Of a stretch of DNA of 7,198 nucleotides, positions 5,468-7,198 are shown one piece after another. Below the pieces are notes generated by a model. That model was not told the origin of the DNA and made no database searches. It worked only from the letters and a program-made list of their open reading frames with translations. The DNA is from an uncultured Austwickia sp. (GTDB lineage: Bacteria > Actinomycetota > Actinomycetes > Actinomycetales > Dermatophilaceae), in contig CAKUSI010000181.1 of assembly GCA_934678955.1 (NCBI GenBank), positions 1 through 7,198 on the forward strand, written 5' to 3'. Position numbers and translations under genes: made by a program. How positions within the stretch are numbered: position 1 is the first letter of the stretch; each line of letters begins with the position of its first letter.

Positions 5468-5491
5468 GGCGTACGGATCCAGGGTGGGGTG

Positions 5492-6673
5492 CTAGGCGGA
5501 GGCGGCAGAGATCGCCCGGTCGAGACCGGCGGTCAGGTCCCCCACCAGGTCTCGCGGATCCTCGATGCCGACGGAGAGGCGAATGAGGCCGTCGGTGATG
5601 CCCGCGAGTTCCTGAGCCTCCGGGGTCATGGACGAGTGGGTCATGGACACGGGGTGGTCGACCAGGGATTCCACTCCGCCCAGCGATTCCGCGAGGCTGA
5701 AGCAGCGCAGCCCGGCCAGGAAGGCGCGCACCGCGGTCTCGTCCGCCAACTCGAAGCTCACGATGGCCCCGAATCCGTGCTGTTGGCGCGCAGCGATGTC
5801 GTGACCCGGGTGGTCCGGCAGCCCGGGGTAGTAGACCGTCCGCACCGCGGGGTGGCCGAGCAGGGCCTCGGCGACCGCCCGGGCGTTCTGCTCGTGAGCG
5901 GCCATCCGGGCATGCAGGGTCCGCAGGCCGCGCGTGGTCAGGTAGGAATCGAACGGGCTGCCGGTGAGGCCCAGCACGTTGGCCCACCAGGCGTAGTTCT
6001 CGGCGGCCTCGGCGTCCTTGGCCACGATGGCGCCACCGACCACGTCGCTGTGCCCGTTGAGGTATTTGGTCGTCGAGTGCAGCACCACGTCCGCGCCCAG
6101 CTCCAGCGGGCGCTGCAGCAGCGGCGAGCAGAAGGTGTTGTCCACGACCACCGTCGCGCCGACCGCCTTGGCCGCGGCCGACACCTCGGTGAGGTCCGTG
6201 ATCCGCAGCAACGGGTTGCTCGGGGTCTCCAGCCACACCACAGTCGGCGCGGGATCGGCAGCGAACGAAAGCGCGACCGCATCCGGCGAGGTGAAGTCGA
6301 CGTACGACACCGTGAAATGGCCTTGGGCCTCCAGGGAGTCGAAGAGCCGCCACGACCCGCCGTAACAGTCGTGCGGCACGCAGATCCGATCGCCGATCTT
6401 CAGCAGCGCGGACACGAGGCAGGTGATGGCCGCCATACCGGTCGCGGTGACCACCCCGCCGGCGCCGCCCTCGAGCTCGGCGAGGGCTGCGGTCAGCACG
6501 TCGCGGGTGGGGTTGCCGCTGCGCGTGTAGTCGTGAGCGCGCGGCTCGCCGAACCCCGAGAACGTGAAGTTGCTCGAGAGGTAGATCGGGGGGACGACGG
6601 CCCCGAACGCGGAGTCGCCCTCCAGGCCGGCCCGCACGGTCCGGGTGATCGGCCCGGGTCCCGATTCGCTCAT
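5492..6673 (-). CDS. metB: Cystathionine gamma-synthase MetB
   Basis: 393-aa cytoplasmic PLP enzyme of the Cys/Met metabolism family. It joins an activated homoserine (O-acetyl- or O-succinyl-) with cysteine to give cystathionine, the first step of methionine transsulfuration. The alignment to E. coli MetB is nearly gap-free from GAVVPPIYLSS onward. Catalytic features are K203 in HSTTKYLNGHSD (PLP Schiff base), D178 (pyridine nitrogen) in VVVDNTF, Y104 in HDCYGGS (stacking), Y49/R51 in HDYTRSGNPTRD (phosphate contact from the partner subunit), S200/T202, and R365 plus E329-S330 near the substrate carboxylate. AWWANVLGLTGSPFDSYL (228-245) favours synthase over gamma-lyase, though related lyases cannot be fully excluded. 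The start is ATG (complement of 6671-6673), with AGGA seven bases upstream and a second purine run GAGGAAGG just before it. The stop is TAG. A 192-bp gap to putP suggests separate transcription. Confidence 0.93.
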   Translation of the reverse strand: MSESGPGPITRTVRAGLEGDSAFGAVVPPIYLSSNFTFSGFGEPRAHDYTRSGNPTRDVLTAALAELEGGAGGVVTATGMAAITCLVSALLKIGDRICVPHDCYGGSWRLFDSLEAQGHFTVSYVDFTSPDAVALSFAADPAPTVVWLETPSNPLLRITDLTEVSAAAKAVGATVVVDNTFCSPLLQRPLELGADVVLHSTTKYLNGHSDVVGGAIVAKDAEAAENYAWWANVLGLTGSPFDSYLTTRGLRTLHARMAAHEQNARAVAEALLGHPAVRTVYYPGLPDHPGHDIAARQQHGFGAIVSFELADETAVRAFLAGLRCFSLAESLGGVESLVDHPVSMTHSSMTPEAQELAGITDGLIRLSVGIEDPRDLVGDLTAGLDRAISAASA

Positions 6674-6725
6674 CGATCGATCCTGCCTTCCTCGTCGGCG
6701 CGGCCCGCGTCAAGCGGCCGCCCCC

Positions 6726-6738
6726 GGGGCGGAGCCCC
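6726..6738. repeat. GGGGC-GGA-GCCCC hairpin upstream of metB
   Basis: A perfect 5-bp stem with a 3-base loop lies between the 6757-6781 dyad and the metB ribosome-binding site. Together the two stems could form a two-hairpin leader for metB. Confidence 0.3.
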
Positions 6739-6756
6739 ATACCTCGTCGTCCGTCC

Positions 6757-6781
6757 CATCCATAGCACGAGCTAATGGATG
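6757..6781. promoter_or_regulatory. Imperfect inverted repeat upstream of metB
   Basis: CATCCATAGC (6757-6766) pairs with GCT-ATGGATG (6771-6781) around a 4-base ACGA loop, with one unpaired A at 6774, giving ten paired bases. It lies 84-108 bp upstream of the metB start and includes the most AT-rich sequence of the gap. It could be a regulator operator or an RNA hairpin in a metB leader. It does not match the McbR or MetJ sites or SAM riboswitch cores that I know. Confidence 0.4.
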
Positions 6782-6807
6782 CCATGCCGAAAGGTACGGA
6801 ATCCGGC

Positions 6808-6846
6808 GCGCCCCGCGAGCGCTCGTCCACCACTCAGACGGGGCGC
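6808..6846 (-). terminator. Possible terminator of the DAACS symporter gene
   Basis: GCGCCCC (6808-6814) and GGGGCGC (6840-6846) form a 7-bp stem eight bases after the symporter stop codon. The loop holds the 10-bp palindrome CGAGCGCTCG (6816-6825). The loop is long (25 bases) and there is no U-tract, so termination is uncertain. Confidence 0.35.
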
Positions 6847-6854
6847 AGATCCGC

Positions 6855-7198
6855 TCACACTCGGGCGGGTTCGCGCGAAGCGACCCGGGAGCCCTCCTCG
6901 GCACTGGGGTCAGCGACCGGGAGATCGCCCTTCGGTCCGTCATACACGTCCCGATCGAGGATCCCTTCCCGTGCCGCGACCACGACCGGGACGAGCGCCT
7001 GGCCGGCCACGTTGGTGGCGGTGCGCATCATGTCGAGGATGGGGTCGATGGCGAGCAGCAGTCCGGCGCCGGCCAGCGGCAGGCCGAGGGTGCTGAGCGT
7101 CAGGGTGAGCATGACGATGGCGCCGGTGAGGCCGGCGGTCGCGGCCGAACCGATCACCGACACGAGGACGATCAGCAGGTAGTGCTGGACCCCCAGGT
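6855..7198 (-). CDS. Dicarboxylate/amino acid:cation symporter, C-terminal part
   Basis: The last 113 residues of a DAACS (SDF) family secondary transporter are present; the 5' part lies beyond the right edge. Family members import acidic amino acids, C4-dicarboxylates, neutral amino acids or cystine, driven by Na+ or H+. The visible part holds the end of the HP2 hairpin region and TM8. IDPILDMMRTATNVAGQ (residues 50-66 of the visible part) aligns with the archaeal GltPh TM8 motif, so D50, D55, R58 and N62 correspond to GltPh D390, D394, R397 and N401. The GltPh Na1-site aspartate D405 is replaced by Gln (Q66). R58, which contacts the side-chain carboxylate in GltPh, is kept. The tail after about residue 80 is hydrophilic and acidic. 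The stop is TGA (complement of 6855-6857). A location upstream of metB would fit a sulfur amino-acid substrate such as cystine, but that is only contextual. Confidence 0.85.
   Translation of the reverse strand, partial: LGVQHYLLIVLVSVIGSAATAGLTGAIVMLTLTLSTLGLPLAGAGLLLAIDPILDMMRTATNVAGQALVPVVVAAREGILDRDVYDGPKGDLPVADPSAEEGSRVASREPARV

Noticed and set aside
5406..6833. 475-codon minus-strand frame overlapping metB
   Set aside because: It is a shifted frame of metB with Arg/Gly-rich product; MetB itself is full length with all catalytic residues.
6674..6854. SAM riboswitch upstream of metB
   Set aside because: I looked for the conserved SAM-I/SAM-IV core and its pseudoknot and found no convincing match. 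The gap is also short for such an element after allowing for the upstream terminator.
1..7198. CRISPR array, tRNA, insertion sequence or phage remnant
   Set aside because: No regularly spaced repeats, tRNA-like cloverleaf, transposase motif or terminal inverted repeats with target duplication were seen in any part of the window.

Overview
The window is about 70% G+C throughout. It has GTG as well as ATG starts, G-rich Shine-Dalgarno sequences, and terminators that are GC hairpins without U-tracts. Together with the protein families present, this points to a high-GC Gram-positive (Actinomycetota) chromosome. No mobile element, rRNA, tRNA or CRISPR array is visible. Most of the window is ordinary core or housekeeping content, and the interest lies in the gaps between genes.

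Layout: (1) 1-430, minus strand: N-terminal part of an App1-family (DUF2183) protein, cut by the window edge, with a possibly leaderless start. (2) 431-944: a 514-bp divergent intergenic region. It contains a possible very short ORF and, just before brkB, a 7-codon mini-ORF followed directly by a hairpin that would bury the brkB ribosome-binding site. (3) 945-2123, plus: YihY/BrkB-family six-helix membrane protein, followed by a perfect 12-bp terminator hairpin. (4) 2171-2564: a long leader region with a candidate promoter and three successive hairpins with purine-rich loops. It precedes (5) 2565-3539, plus: an unrecognised protein with three predicted membrane helices and a long, basic, Pro/Ala-rich, probably disordered tail. 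(6) 3540-3736: a convergent gap with five hairpins. (7) 3737-5299, minus: PutP-type sodium/proline symporter with intact Na+-site residues. (8) 5300-5491: a gap with a 16-bp direct repeat and a GTGACG-N4-CGTCAC inverted repeat. (9) 5492-6673, minus: cystathionine gamma-synthase MetB with a full catalytic set. (10) 6674-6854: a gap with an operator-like inverted repeat and a probable terminator. (11) 6855-7198, minus: C-terminal part of a dicarboxylate/amino-acid:cation (DAACS/SDF) symporter, cut by the window edge.

Functionally, the right half is amino-acid metabolism and transport: proline uptake, methionine/cysteine transsulfuration and a DAACS transporter. All three genes point left but have 181-192-bp gaps between them, so they are probably separate transcription units or loosely coupled. 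The left half holds two envelope/lipid-associated genes (App1 and BrkB) transcribed divergently. I see no convincing new multi-gene system. The best candidates for something undescribed are two cis-acting leaders, upstream of brkB and upstream of the 2565-3539 gene. Both rest on secondary structure read by eye and need comparative support.
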